This document shows, piece by piece, positions 52,996 through 62,321 of a stretch of DNA of 64,000 bases. Every line of letters starts with the position of its first letter. Positions within the stretch are counted from its first letter, which is position 1. The notes under the pieces are model-generated. The model was given only the letters and a program-made list of their open reading frames with translations, was not told where the DNA came from and searched no databases. Made by a program: the position numbers and the translations under genes. The stretch is from Aureispira sp964404215 (GTDB taxonomy: Bacteria; Bacteroidota; Bacteroidia; Chitinophagales; Saprospiraceae), in NCBI GenBank assembly GCA_964404215.1, contig CAYOJF010000001.1, forward strand, positions 1 through 64,000, in the 5' to 3' direction.

Positions 52996-53907
52996 CTAGA
53001 TAAAAAAAGCAATTAAGTAAATAGAACTAATAGCTAGGCATACACCTACAATATTTAGTTTTGAAAGCTGCTCTTTGAATAAGAAATATCCCACCACAGC
53101 AGAACTTCCAACAATAAGTATATTACTAATAGGATAGGCTACAGAACCATCTAATCCGTTTTCTAATGCTAAGAGTAGAAAATAGATGGAGAAATAATTG
53201 GGAATACCCAAAAAGATACCACCCAAAACATTTTTCCATTTGAAGGTAACACGTTTTGTCAATAATGCAAAAACTAAAGCAATGATTCCTAAACTGCCCG
53301 CTGCACCGAATAGGATAAGACATTGTACCGTTGGGTCTAGTTTGTGCACTTGATTGAGATACTGAAGTATAATCTCTATGAATCCACTAATGATGAATAT
53401 AGATAATGGATATAAGAACAATATAGCAGGACGAGTATTGTCTTCTGGGCTGTCCAGAATAGCTTCTTGATCTGCACTAGATAATTTTTCTTGCTTTTTG
53501 GGAGGTATATTGATTAGAACTACTGCAAAAATAGCCAGTAGAATTCCAAAAACTTTAATCCAGTTGTAAGGTTCTCCAAAAAAAATGATCGCAAAACTAA
53601 CGGATATGACTAAAGACATCCGCTGTGCGACAGAAGCAATAGCAACTCCAAAATGTTGGACTGTCATGCTGGCAATATAAAAACCACCAATAAAAAGTAT
53701 GCCCAAAAAGAAAATCAAAGGAAACCAGGGCTGTGTCAAGACACTGGGCTCAAAGGGAAAGGTCTGCGAAACCAAACATCCTGTGATGACACAGACAATA
53801 TAGTTGGCAACAATGGCCTGAAAAGACTCAATTTGGTACTTGCCAAAGAGTTTGAATACCACTACTAGGAGTAGGGAGCAAAATGCGGATAATATTAAGT
53901 ATAACAT
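52996..53907 (-). CDS. EamA/DMT-superfamily transporter
   Basis: A 303-residue inner-membrane protein with ten predicted TM segments in two EamA repeats (about 1-130 and 155-300), joined by an acidic cytoplasmic linker with AILDSPEDNT. Conserved small-residue-rich helices such as VAQRMSLVISVSFAIIFFGEP and AVVGYFLFKEQLS are typical of drug/metabolite exporters. The ATG at 53907 is preferred; a GTG two codons upstream is also possible. A TAGCTTTG box at 53913-53920 (minus) would give an almost leaderless transcript. Confidence 0.88.
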   Translation of the reverse strand: MLYLILSAFCSLLLVVVFKLFGKYQIESFQAIVANYIVCVITGCLVSQTFPFEPSVLTQPWFPLIFFLGILFIGGFYIASMTVQHFGVAIASVAQRMSLVISVSFAIIFFGEPYNWIKVFGILLAIFAVVLINIPPKKQEKLSSADQEAILDSPEDNTRPAILFLYPLSIFIISGFIEIILQYLNQVHKLDPTVQCLILFGAAGSLGIIALVFALLTKRVTFKWKNVLGGIFLGIPNYFSIYFLLLALENGLDGSVAYPISNILIVGSSAVVGYFLFKEQLSKLNIVGVCLAISSIYLIAFFI

Positions 53908-54255
53908 AACCACAAAGCTACATAATAATTCAAGAATAAAGGCGGTTTTTTTAAAAATTAAGTACTGGTGTCCAAAAGGAATAATCGAATAGATAAAACT
54001 TTTTTTGATAGATGTTAGATAGGAGGATATATTATTCGTTCATCGTAATGAGGAAGGCTGATCTGCTGATTTGTGCCAGATACAATATGTTATTTTGTTT
54101 TACTTTTTAGTATTTATGTTTAAACAAAATGAAGGGGGGACTGTTTTTTGATTGTGGTGTAAGACAGATATGGATGCCAATTAATAAGGCAATTATGTAT
54201 TGGAAAACCACTTTCAAAGACAATTAAATTAGTACTTAATCTTAAAAACTTTTTT
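53908..54255. other. 348-base interval between divergent genes
   Basis: Holds the start regions of the EamA transporter (minus) and fasciclin lipoprotein (plus) genes. Apart from the TAGCTTTG box at 53913-53920 on the minus strand I see no clear promoter, hairpin or open frame. Confidence 0.4.
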
Positions 54256-55206
54256 ATGAAAAATTTCAAATTTTTTATCCCTCTATTACTTTTATTGGTA
54301 ATCTTCAGTGCTTGTGAAACAGAAAATAATGATGACAGCAAAACTGTGGTTGACATTGCAGTGGAAGATTCTAATTTGAGTAGTTTAGTAGCAGCCTTAG
54401 AACGAGCTGACTTGGTGACTACTTTATCTGGAGATGGTCCATTCACTGTATTGGCACCAACAAACACTGCTTTTGATGTTTTTCTATCAGCGAATAATTT
54501 CAATACAGTAGAGGATGTTCCTGTAGCACTGCTAAAGCAAATATTGATGAATCATGTAATCAGTGGCTCTATGATGTCGGGCGATTTGTCTACTGGATAT
54601 GCCAATACACTAGCTACTAGTGATGCTTCTAACTCAGCAATGTCTATTTATATCAATACTTCTAGTGGAGTCCGATTCAATGGAATATCTTCAGTGAGTG
54701 CAGCAGACAAAGAAGCTAGCAATGGTGTCGTACATGTAGTAGATGCAGTTATTGGATTACCTACAGTTGTTACATTTGCTACTGCTGATCCTATGTTCTC
54801 TACTTTAGTGTCTGCTTTGACTAGAAGCGATTTGACTACGGATTTTGTTACTACTCTATCTACAGCTAATGGTACTTCACCAGCACCATTCACTGTATTT
54901 GCACCAACCAATCAGGCATTTACAGAAGTATTGGTTGAGTTACCAAACGTAACTGTTTTGGGTGATATTGATGAGCCAACTTTGAAATCGGCACTTGAGT
55001 ATCATGTAGTCGCAGGATCCAATGTACAGGCTGCTGGTTTGTCAGATAATATGACTGTTGCTACATTGGGTGGTAATATTACTGCTAATGTAACAGGTGG
55101 AGCAAAATTGACCGACGCTAATGGAAGAATTAGCGGTATTATTGCAACCGATGTACAAGCCAATAATGGTGTCATTCACGCTATCGACAAAGTGCTATTA
55201 CCATAA
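54256..55206 (+). CDS. Lipoprotein with two fasciclin (FAS1) domains
   Basis: A 316-residue lipoprotein (lipobox LVIFSAC, Cys near 22). FAS1 domain 1 spans about 35-170 (SSLVAALERADLVTTLSGDGPFTVLAPTNTAF then NGVVHVVDAVI) and domain 2 about 175-316 (STLVSALTRSDLTTDF, PFTVFAPTNQAF, NGVIHAIDKVLLP). Both carry the H1 and H2 FAS1 motifs. FAS1 domains mediate cell adhesion; here surface exposure is inferred. It is followed by a MITE-like element and a terminator. Confidence 0.92.
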   Translation: MKNFKFFIPLLLLLVIFSACETENNDDSKTVVDIAVEDSNLSSLVAALERADLVTTLSGDGPFTVLAPTNTAFDVFLSANNFNTVEDVPVALLKQILMNHVISGSMMSGDLSTGYANTLATSDASNSAMSIYINTSSGVRFNGISSVSAADKEASNGVVHVVDAVIGLPTVVTFATADPMFSTLVSALTRSDLTTDFVTTLSTANGTSPAPFTVFAPTNQAFTEVLVELPNVTVLGDIDEPTLKSALEYHVVAGSNVQAAGLSDNMTVATLGGNITANVTGGAKLTDANGRISGIIATDVQANNGVIHAIDKVLLP

Positions 55207-55232
55207 GGAAGAAAAACACAACACACTACTAA

Positions 55233-55309
55233 GAGCATGTCTAAATTTATCTTAATTAGCAAAAAAATAGTACTCATCATTATCAAAAAATATAGTTTTA
55301 GACATGCTC
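55233..55309. mobile_element. Candidate 77-bp MITE with TAA target duplication
   Basis: Perfect 13-bp terminal inverted repeats (GAGCATGTCTAAA at 55233-55245, its complement at 55297-55309) flanked on both sides by TAA (55230-55232 and 55310-55312). TNA duplications are typical of IS5-family (IS1031-like) insertions. The interior is AT-rich and non-coding. It sits between the fasciclin gene and its terminator. One copy only in this window. Confidence 0.6.
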
Positions 55310-55312
55310 TAA

Positions 55313-55348
55313 CAAAAAGAGCTTAACCGAAAGGTTAAGCTCTTTTTG
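55313..55348. terminator. Strong bidirectional terminator
   Basis: A perfect 16-bp stem (55313-55328 with 55333-55348) with a GAAA tetraloop, and A5/T5 in the outer arms. It separates the fasciclin gene from the convergent helicase gene. Confidence 0.9.
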
Positions 55349-55378
55349 TTTCTAACTAGTAAGAGATGGATAGAAGGG

Positions 55379-57646
55379 TTACCCTAATACCTGAATCTTA
55401 GCAAACTTAAGCATAATACGTTTTTCTCCCACCCCTTGTTCAAAGAAAATAGTAGCAACTTTACTTCTTCCGTTACCATCTACCGCTACGATTTTGCCAC
55501 TACCAAAACGCTCATGGAGTATTTTGACACCAGGAACAATATCAGAGATAGGACTTGGTTTGAAATTAGCCATTTGAGCAGCTTGCATGGAGGGTTTGTT
55601 GCGTTGGGCATAACGTTGCATAGGACGCTTAACACCTTTGGATATTTTGGCACGAGCAGTTGCTGTCGAGAGATCCAAATATTTTGGAGAAATTTCCTCT
55701 AGGAAACGACTCGAATTGTTGTAAACCATATTACCAAATCGATAGCGACTTGAGGCGTAACTGAGGGTCAGAATCTTTTCAGCACGCGTCACCGCAACAT
55801 AGAATAGACGACGCTCTTCGTCAATAGCAGCTTTAGCATTTTTAGATTTGAGTGCCATCATAGAAGGAAATAAATTTTCCTCTAGTCCTACGATGAAAAT
55901 CGAAGGGTATTCTAGCCCTTTGGAGGAGTGAACAGACATCAATTTTACGCGTTTGACTTCTTCCGCATCTTTGTCTAGGTCGGTTAGCAGAACAACATTC
56001 TGAAGGTAACTCGCCAGACTTTTATCTTCTACATTAGTTTGAAATTCGTCTACTTCATCATCTTCCACAAATCCCTTGATTCCGTCTAATAGCTCCGTAA
56101 CATTTTCCACTCTGTTTTGAGCTTCTATGGTTTTTTCTTTACGAATATCAGTCAAAATACCCGTCATTTTGACCACATATTTCGACAGTTCGTAAGCAGA
56201 CATTTCTTCTATTCTAGATTGAAATAGCTCAATCATACCTACAAATTTCTGAATGGCACTTGTAGTACGAGAAGCAAGCCCAGCATGATGGACATTTTTG
56301 AGGATCGTCCAGAGAGCTAGATTTTCTTGTTCTGCAATAGTGGTCAATTTTGCAACAGAAGTATTTCCAATCGCTCGCTTCGGATAGTTAATGATTCTTT
56401 TGAGCGCTTCTTCGTCATTAGGATTGGTAATAACACGTAAGTATCCCAATACATCTTTGACCTCTTTTCGATCATAGAAAGAAGTCCCGCCATAGATTTT
56501 GTAAGGAATGCGTCTCGCTTTGAGTGCTTCCTCAAATACCCTAGACTGAGCATTGGTACGATAAAGAATCGCAAAATCATCATTAGTAAGATGTTCACGG
56601 TTTTTTTGTTCGACAATCAAATCCGCCACTTGTTTGGCTTCTTCATTGTCAGTCATGGCACGAATAACACGAATAGGATCTCCTTCTCCCTTATCGGTAA
56701 AGATTGTTTTTTTGATTTGCTTGCTATTGCGAGCAATAATATCATTAGCTGCTTGTACAATATAGTTGGTAGAGCGATAATTCTGCTCTAATTTATAGAC
56801 TACAATATTGGGGAATGCTTGTTCGAAATCTAGTATGTTTTGAATCGTAGCTCCTCTAAAAGCATAGATACTTTGAGCATCATCACCAACCACACAGATA
56901 TTCTGTGAGCTACCAGGATAGGAGACTAGTTTTTGGATAATGGCGTATTGCAACTGATTGGTATCTTGAAACTCGTCTACCAAAAGGTATTTGAACCGAT
57001 CACGATACTTTTCGAGTACGTTATCTGGATTTTGGTCTAGGAGATGATACATTTGATAAAGCAAGTCATCAAAATCCATCGCTCCAGAACGTTTACATTT
57101 TTTGACATAGAGTTCGTATATCTTATGAATCCAAGGCATTTTCTGTTTCTTGTCATCCATAATTCGATCATTATCTTTGGCATAGGCTTCAGGAGAGATC
57201 AAATTGTTTTTAGCAAGAGATATACGGCTATATACGGCACTAGAGTTATAGACTTTACCATCTAAGCCTCTTTTTTTGACGATTTCAGCGATGGCAGATT
57301 TAGCATCTTGACTATCATAAATCGAAAAATCAGAAGGGAATCCTATCTTAGTCGCTTCAGATCGAAGGATACGAGCAAAAATAGAGTGAAAGGTACCCGC
57401 CCAAATCTGATTAGCATTGTTACCTGCTACTCCTACGATTCTCTCTTTCATTTCCTTAGCTGCTTTATTGGTAAAGGTCAGCGTTAAGATTTGCCAAGGT
57501 GGAATGCCTGATTCAATCAAATGAGCGATGCGATACGTGAGCACTCTAGTCTTGCCAGACCCAGGACCTGCTATCACTAGGACAGGGCCATCAATGTGCG
57601 TTACTGCATTTCGTTGTACTTCATTCAATTCATCTAAATAACTCAT
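55379..57646 (-). CDS. UvrD/PcrA-type ATP-dependent DNA helicase
   Basis: A 755-residue superfamily 1A 3'-5' helicase for excision repair and replication-fork clearance. Motif I GPGSGKTR is at about 27-34, motif Ia TFTNKAAKEM, motif II DEFQDTN, motif III VVGDDAQSIYAFRGA, motif IV QNYRS, motif V SVHSSKGLE and motif VI VAVTRAEK near residue 630. The C-terminal Tudor-like domain of PcrA (GVKILHERFGSGKIVAVDG) is at about 705-750. The length is typical. Confidence 0.95.
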   Translation of the reverse strand: MSYLDELNEVQRNAVTHIDGPVLVIAGPGSGKTRVLTYRIAHLIESGIPPWQILTLTFTNKAAKEMKERIVGVAGNNANQIWAGTFHSIFARILRSEATKIGFPSDFSIYDSQDAKSAIAEIVKKRGLDGKVYNSSAVYSRISLAKNNLISPEAYAKDNDRIMDDKKQKMPWIHKIYELYVKKCKRSGAMDFDDLLYQMYHLLDQNPDNVLEKYRDRFKYLLVDEFQDTNQLQYAIIQKLVSYPGSSQNICVVGDDAQSIYAFRGATIQNILDFEQAFPNIVVYKLEQNYRSTNYIVQAANDIIARNSKQIKKTIFTDKGEGDPIRVIRAMTDNEEAKQVADLIVEQKNREHLTNDDFAILYRTNAQSRVFEEALKARRIPYKIYGGTSFYDRKEVKDVLGYLRVITNPNDEEALKRIINYPKRAIGNTSVAKLTTIAEQENLALWTILKNVHHAGLASRTTSAIQKFVGMIELFQSRIEEMSAYELSKYVVKMTGILTDIRKEKTIEAQNRVENVTELLDGIKGFVEDDEVDEFQTNVEDKSLASYLQNVVLLTDLDKDAEEVKRVKLMSVHSSKGLEYPSIFIVGLEENLFPSMMALKSKNAKAAIDEERRLFYVAVTRAEKILTLSYASSRYRFGNMVYNNSSRFLEEISPKYLDLSTATARAKISKGVKRPMQRYAQRNKPSMQAAQMANFKPSPISDIVPGVKILHERFGSGKIVAVDGNGRSKVATIFFEQGVGEKRIMLKFAKIQVLG

Positions 57647-58146
57647 GGACTAGAATACTATATTTAAAATAGATTAGATAGTTAGTTGCTATGATATATG
57701 TGGAGCAATAGTAAAAAACGATTGGTTTTGTATGGCTAATAGTTTACTTTTAGAGCTAGGACATATAAGTTTTGTCATCTTTCATAGATGCTACAACAAA
57801 ATTAAGTATAAATATGTCTTATGACTGATCAAAAGAAAAATAATTATAAAATAATTTATCAAGTACTGCTAAAATTACTCTAATATTCTACCCTAATTTA
57901 GAAGGGTTTTCTGTTACTGAAAAAATAACTATAGCTTATAGTTTTAGGCTAGGATATATCAAAGTAATACTCTAAGTTTTAACTACTTCATGGTTTAGGA
58001 GTTGCTGAATAAAAAAATACCTTTAGTAAAAAATAAGTATAGGTATTTTTAGAACTTTTTAGACGGTATACTATTCTGTTCAGGAGATTTACTTTCACAA
58101 AGTAATTTATTTTATAAATCAATTAATAAAAAAAAGTAAAACGATT
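57647..58146. other. 500-base interval between divergent genes
   Basis: Very AT-rich. It contains no open frame, no strong hairpin and no clear promoter match. A short imperfect stem ACCCT/AGGGT lies near 57892-57909. Nothing further can be supported. Confidence 0.4.
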
Positions 58147-58680
58147 ATGTTCGTGTTTTCAGAAGAAGAAGAGGGACAATTGATAACCAAAAATGAATTG
58201 AAACATTCTTCAGAATACCAACAAAGTTTTGAAAAATGGCTGGGATCTAATAAACAAAAAGAAATGTTAGAACTAATTGCCCAAAACTGTACAAAAGAAG
58301 AAACTGACGAAGCAATAGAATTGATGTCCAATCCTAATGTAGCAGGAATGGTCTACATATATAATCAAGAGCGATGGGCAGAAGATGAATTTCTTTTTCT
58401 TTTTGATTTCTTGGCTATGGGTTTGGAGAGAAAAGGATATTCGTCTAAAACAACAGTTGTAGAGCAATGGCAATATTCAGACTATTCTGAGAAAATTCAA
58501 CGAGCTCATTTGATTGGCAAAAAAAATCACTTAGTAAATAAGGTATTGCTCAGTCTGTATTATCAAGATGGTAAAATGGAATCAATGAAGTGCTGTGGCT
58601 GCAATTTTTCAGAAGAAGGACAACCATCCAATAATCAATTTCATAGTTTGTTGGCAGAAATAGTAAAGAATCCTTTGTAA
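58147..58680 (+). CDS. Conserved hypothetical protein (soluble)
   Basis: A 177-residue cytoplasmic protein, acidic at the N-terminus (FSEEEEGQL) with a helical first half. The central block AEDEFLFLFDFLAMGLERKGY precedes a mixed second half with a Cys-rich SMKCCGCNFSE. The three clustered Cys could bind a metal, which is a guess. No family recognised. It has its own upstream region and no obvious operon partner, since the next gene starts 117 bases later. Confidence 0.72.
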   Translation: MFVFSEEEEGQLITKNELKHSSEYQQSFEKWLGSNKQKEMLELIAQNCTKEETDEAIELMSNPNVAGMVYIYNQERWAEDEFLFLFDFLAMGLERKGYSSKTTVVEQWQYSDYSEKIQRAHLIGKKNHLVNKVLLSLYYQDGKMESMKCCGCNFSEEGQPSNNQFHSLLAEIVKNPL

Positions 58681-58797
58681 CTAAGGGCTATTTTTGCATT
58701 TTTATTGAGATACTTTTAGTGAAGTAGCAAGCCCCATTGGTTTATTACTAAAATTTAAGCTTGCTATTGATAAACAATATACTCAATTAAGAAAAAT

Positions 58798-59166
58798 ATG
58801 AAATTTTTAGTCGCTTTATTTATTTCTTCTGCTCTGTTATTAGCCTCTTGTGGTGATTCATTCAAAACTTACGAGGTAGAAAATTTGTATGGCACTTGGA
58901 GCGGAGAAGCTTGGGGGTTTACTTTCAATAAAGATGGTAGTGCCGAAATCATTAGAAGAGGGCAACAAATGGAAGGAGATATTACATGGAGAGCCGTTTC
59001 TATTGGCAATACATTGGAGTTTGTTTCTGATGGAAAGGTAATTATGTCTAATTTAACTATCAAAGGAATAGAAGGAGACAAGTTGACGATAGAAACTCGC
59101 CCATTACTAGGAGGCGTTCGGACAGAGATGGCAACAGAAATACATGAGTTGACAAGAGTAGAATAA
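58798..59166 (+). CDS. Lipocalin-like lipoprotein
   Basis: A 122-residue lipoprotein (lipobox LLLASC, Cys at about 18). The mature domain has the short lipocalin-like start LYGTWSGEAWGFTFNKDGSA followed by six to seven beta strands and ends with TEIHELTRVE. Such small barrels may bind hydrophobic ligands, but there is no direct evidence. It stands nine bases before mutY, so it is likely co-transcribed with it. Confidence 0.78.
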   Translation: MKFLVALFISSALLLASCGDSFKTYEVENLYGTWSGEAWGFTFNKDGSAEIIRRGQQMEGDITWRAVSIGNTLEFVSDGKVIMSNLTIKGIEGDKLTIETRPLLGGVRTEMATEIHELTRVE

Positions 59167-59174
59167 ATAATTAG

Positions 59175-60299
59175 ATGTCACAAAATAGAACAGAAAAATT
59201 TACAGCGAAGGTCTTGCAATGGTATCAGCCCACTGCAAGACCTTTGCCTTGGAAGGCAATCAAGAATCCTTACCATATTTGGTTATCAGAGATTATTCTT
59301 CAACAAACAAGAGTAGAGCAAGGCTTACCATATTATAATCGATTTGTCGAAAACTATCCGACAGTCGTTGATCTAGCGAATGCCCCTGAAGATGATGTCC
59401 TGAAGTTATGGCAAGGATTGGGATATTATTCTAGAGCTAGAAATTTACATGCCTCTGCTAAAATAATTGCCACCACTCATAAGGGGGTATTTCCTACTAC
59501 TTACAAAGACATATTAGGACTCAAAGGAGTTGGTGTTTATACTGCGGCAGCGATTGCTTCTTTTGCTTATGGATTGCCTCATGCGGTAGTAGATGGAAAT
59601 GTCTATCGTGTTTTGGCTCGTTACTTTGGTATAGAGACTCCCATAGACAGTACTGTAGGGAAAAAAGAATTTGCAACACTTGCTCAAGTGTTGTTGCCGA
59701 CAGCAGAGCCCGCTAAATACAATCAGGCGATCATGGATTTTGGGGCAACACACTGTACCCCCAAACGTCCTCTATGTACGACTTGCTTATTGCAGGAAGA
59801 TTGTCAAGCTTATCAAAATGATAAGGTGCAAGCGTTGCCCAAAAAGACTAAAAAGATCAAACACCGCAAACGCTATTTTTACTACCTGATTATTCATACC
59901 AAGGACGGTATTTATCTCAGACAAAGAGGGGCAGGAGACGTTTGGCAACACTTGTATGATTTTCCACTGATAGAAACGACGGCTTTATATCCTCAAGAAT
60001 ATTTGATAGAAGAACTTCGTCAGACCAAACAATGGAAAAAATGGTTTGGCGAAACAATAGTAGAAGTCCAAGAAATCTCCAAAATATACAAGCAGACATT
60101 ATCTCATCAAAAAATTTCAACTTTTTTTATAGAAGTATTCTATAAAGGAAATTTGAACCCTATCTTTGCGAAAGAAAAAGAGAAATATGTTTTGTCTGAA
60201 CCAAAAAAATTACAGACATTTGCAGTCCCAAAAATGATAGCGGATTACTTGAGTGCACCAAGTAAGCAGGAAGGCGAAAGTCAATTGAAATTTTTTTGA
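59175..60299 (+). CDS. mutY: A/G-specific adenine glycosylase
   Basis: A 374-residue DNA glycosylase that removes adenine opposite 8-oxoguanine. The helix-hairpin-helix region GLKGVGVYTAAAIASFAYG is followed by the catalytic Asp in VVDGNV. The catalytic Glu is in WLSEIILQQTRV near 36-47. The [4Fe-4S] ligands fit C-X6-C-X2-C-X5-C. A NUDIX-like C-terminal domain (about 230-360) recognises the oxidised base. It starts eight bases after the lipocalin-like gene and heads the conserved mutY-ssb-gldE-gldD order. Confidence 0.95.
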   Translation: MSQNRTEKFTAKVLQWYQPTARPLPWKAIKNPYHIWLSEIILQQTRVEQGLPYYNRFVENYPTVVDLANAPEDDVLKLWQGLGYYSRARNLHASAKIIATTHKGVFPTTYKDILGLKGVGVYTAAAIASFAYGLPHAVVDGNVYRVLARYFGIETPIDSTVGKKEFATLAQVLLPTAEPAKYNQAIMDFGATHCTPKRPLCTTCLLQEDCQAYQNDKVQALPKKTKKIKHRKRYFYYLIIHTKDGIYLRQRGAGDVWQHLYDFPLIETTALYPQEYLIEELRQTKQWKKWFGETIVEVQEISKIYKQTLSHQKISTFFIEVFYKGNLNPIFAKEKEKYVLSEPKKLQTFAVPKMIADYLSAPSKQEGESQLKFF

Positions 60300-60323
60300 A
60301 CCACTTCCGTACAACTTCCATAT

Positions 60324-60331
60324 TATTTTTG
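60324..60331 (+). promoter_or_regulatory. Candidate -7 box upstream of ssb (TATTTTTG)
   Basis: An exact TAnnTTTG match about 63 bases upstream of ssb. A TTTG overlapping the mutY stop is 25 bases away, wider than usual. Confidence 0.35.
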
Positions 60332-60393
60332 TAATTTAATCATCTATTTGGATAGCAAAAAGACTGTTCAATATTACAATTATCTAGTATAAC

Positions 60394-60825
60394 ATGATCA
60401 ACAAAGTAGTTTTAATAGGACATTTAGGAAAAGACCCAGAAGTACGTACACTAGAGAGTGGAGCCACTTATGCTAAGTTTTCGGTAGCGACTAGCGAAGC
60501 TTACAAAGACAAAACAGGAGAGTGGCAGAATGTGACGGAATGGCACAATATTATATTGTGGAGAGAATTGGCAGAACGTTCGGAAAGACAACTACGCAAA
60601 GGAAGTTTGGTCTATATAGAGGGGAAACTGACGTCTCGCTCTTATCAAGATCAAGAAGGAAATACAAAATATATTACAGAAGTAAGAGGAAATACTTTCC
60701 GCTCGCTGGACAAAAAGGAGAGTAGCAATACTCCAAATAATGGTCAAGCGACAAGTATGGCATCGAATCCAGCACCAAAAACAGCCATCACAAACGATGA
60801 TGCTGCGGATGATTTGCCTTTTTAA
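60394..60825 (+). CDS. ssb: Single-stranded DNA-binding protein
   Basis: A 143-residue SSB. The OB fold covers about 1-108 (MINKVVLIGHLGKDPEVR, KFSVATSEAYKD, EWHNIILW, YIEGKLTSRSYQDQEG). A short N/P/A-rich linker ends with the acidic tip DDAADDLPF, which docks repair and replication partners. The position between mutY and gldE is conserved in Bacteroidota. Confidence 0.95.
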   Translation: MINKVVLIGHLGKDPEVRTLESGATYAKFSVATSEAYKDKTGEWQNVTEWHNIILWRELAERSERQLRKGSLVYIEGKLTSRSYQDQEGNTKYITEVRGNTFRSLDKKESSNTPNNGQATSMASNPAPKTAITNDDAADDLPF

Positions 60826-60849
60826 TATCATCTAAGAAACTATAGAATA

Positions 60850-60885
60850 AAAAACTAGAATCCTCTTTGGGAGGTTCTAGTTTTT
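60850..60885 (+). terminator. Terminator after ssb
   Basis: An 11-bp perfect stem (60850-60860 with 60875-60885) extended by imperfect pairs and ending in T5. It lies between ssb and gldE, so gldE may need read-through or its own promoter. Confidence 0.7.
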
Positions 60886-60967
60886 GATTTTATCACCAAA
60901 TGCAATAAAATTGGAAACGGAACCCAGTCATTTAGTAGACTTTTTTCACTTTAGTCCCATCTTTTTG

Positions 60968-62278
60968 ATGGACACTTATGTTGGACTAATCTTAAATGCC
61001 ATAGCAATCTTATTGTTATTGGTGTGCTCTGGCTTGCTCTCTGGTTCAGAGGTCGCTTATTTCTCGTTGTCTCACAAAGACAAACAACAGTTATGGGAAG
61101 AGCCAGATACTGCCTCAAATAGAATACTCAAATTAATTGATACGCCTCGGTATTTATTATCTACGATATTGATTGCCAATAATGTTGTTAATATTGCTAT
61201 CATTTTATTTTCTGATAGTGTCATCAAGCAAATTGTCCCCTCTAGCCTAGGAGAAACCCTCAATTTCCTAATTACGGTTGTCCTCGTTACTTTTTTACTG
61301 GTATTGTTCGGTGAAGTAGCCCCTAAGGTCTATGCCAATAAAAATAACGTGCGAATTGCTCGATTTATGAGTCTTCCTCTCTTTTTTATGGGAATGATAT
61401 TTAAGCCATTGGGGTGGGTGTTGGTCAATAGTACTGGAGCCATCGAAAAACGATTGGCCAAAACACTCAGTCAATCTGCCATTAGTACCGAAGATATCAA
61501 TTCAGCAATAGAGTTGACGATTAAGGATAGTGAATTTGCAGAGCAGGATATGGATATTCTCAAAGGAATTATTCGCTTTGGCAATACTTCCGCTTCTGAG
61601 GTGCTCAAGCCACGTATGAAAGTGGTTGCTATTGATATCAATTCTTCTTTTGAGGAAGTGGTAAAGGTTTTTCAAGAAGAGGCGTATTCTCGTATTCCTG
61701 TGTATTCGGAAGATTTAGATTCGATAAAGGGAATATTGCATGCCAAGGATCTGCTAGAGTTGATTCGAATTGAAGACAAAAAGAATTGGCCAGAGCGTAT
61801 TCGAGAAGCTTTTTTTATACCAAAAGAGAAAAAAATTGATGATCTTTTTCAGGATTTTCAAGAGAAACGAACACATATGGCTATTGTCGTAGATGAATAT
61901 GGTGGTACCTACGGAATCGTGACAATGGAAGATATATTAGAAGAAATTGTAGGAGAAATTCAAGATGAATTTGACCAGAGCGAAGATGAAATTTTTGATA
62001 AGGTAGATGATTACACCTACGATTTTGATGGCGGAACTACCCTAGGAGAAATTACAAAAGTATTGGATGTTAGCTCTGATTTTTTTGATGATCAGCGAGA
62101 AGGAGCGGAGACAATAGCGGGACTAGTATTAGTACTGAATGGACGAATCCCGCCAGTCAATACTTTTTTATCCTTCAAAGAACACCGGATTATTATTTTG
62201 GCAACGTCTAAAAGGAGGATCGAAAAAGTGAGAATAATCTTGCCTAGTAGTAATACCATAACAGATGCCACCGTTTAG
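60968..62278 (+). CDS. gldE: Gliding motility-associated protein GldE (CNNM/CorC family)
   Basis: A 436-residue membrane protein. A CNNM transmembrane domain (about 1-190, three to four TM segments with SGLLSGSEVAYFSLS) is followed by two CBS domains (about 200-330, with RIPVYSEDLDSIKGILHAKDLL and VDEYGGTYGIVTMEDILEEIVGEIQDE). A CorC/HlyC C-terminal domain covers about 345-425. In Bacteroidota the gene next to gldD is gldE, which supports the name. The ATG at 60968 is the first in frame; the open frame extends upstream only from a TTG inside the terminator hairpin. It overlaps the upstream extension of the gldD frame but not gldD itself. Confidence 0.92.
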   Translation: MDTYVGLILNAIAILLLLVCSGLLSGSEVAYFSLSHKDKQQLWEEPDTASNRILKLIDTPRYLLSTILIANNVVNIAIILFSDSVIKQIVPSSLGETLNFLITVVLVTFLLVLFGEVAPKVYANKNNVRIARFMSLPLFFMGMIFKPLGWVLVNSTGAIEKRLAKTLSQSAISTEDINSAIELTIKDSEFAEQDMDILKGIIRFGNTSASEVLKPRMKVVAIDINSSFEEVVKVFQEEAYSRIPVYSEDLDSIKGILHAKDLLELIRIEDKKNWPERIREAFFIPKEKKIDDLFQDFQEKRTHMAIVVDEYGGTYGIVTMEDILEEIVGEIQDEFDQSEDEIFDKVDDYTYDFDGGTTLGEITKVLDVSSDFFDDQREGAETIAGLVLVLNGRIPPVNTFLSFKEHRIIILATSKRRIEKVRIILPSSNTITDATV

Positions 62279-62321
62279 AATAGCGATAAATGTCATTTAC
62301 TCCTATCTACAAAATAAAAAA

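Noticed and set aside
60884..60967. Upstream extension of gldE
   Set aside because: It would start from TTG inside the ssb terminator and adds sequence unrelated to the CNNM domain.
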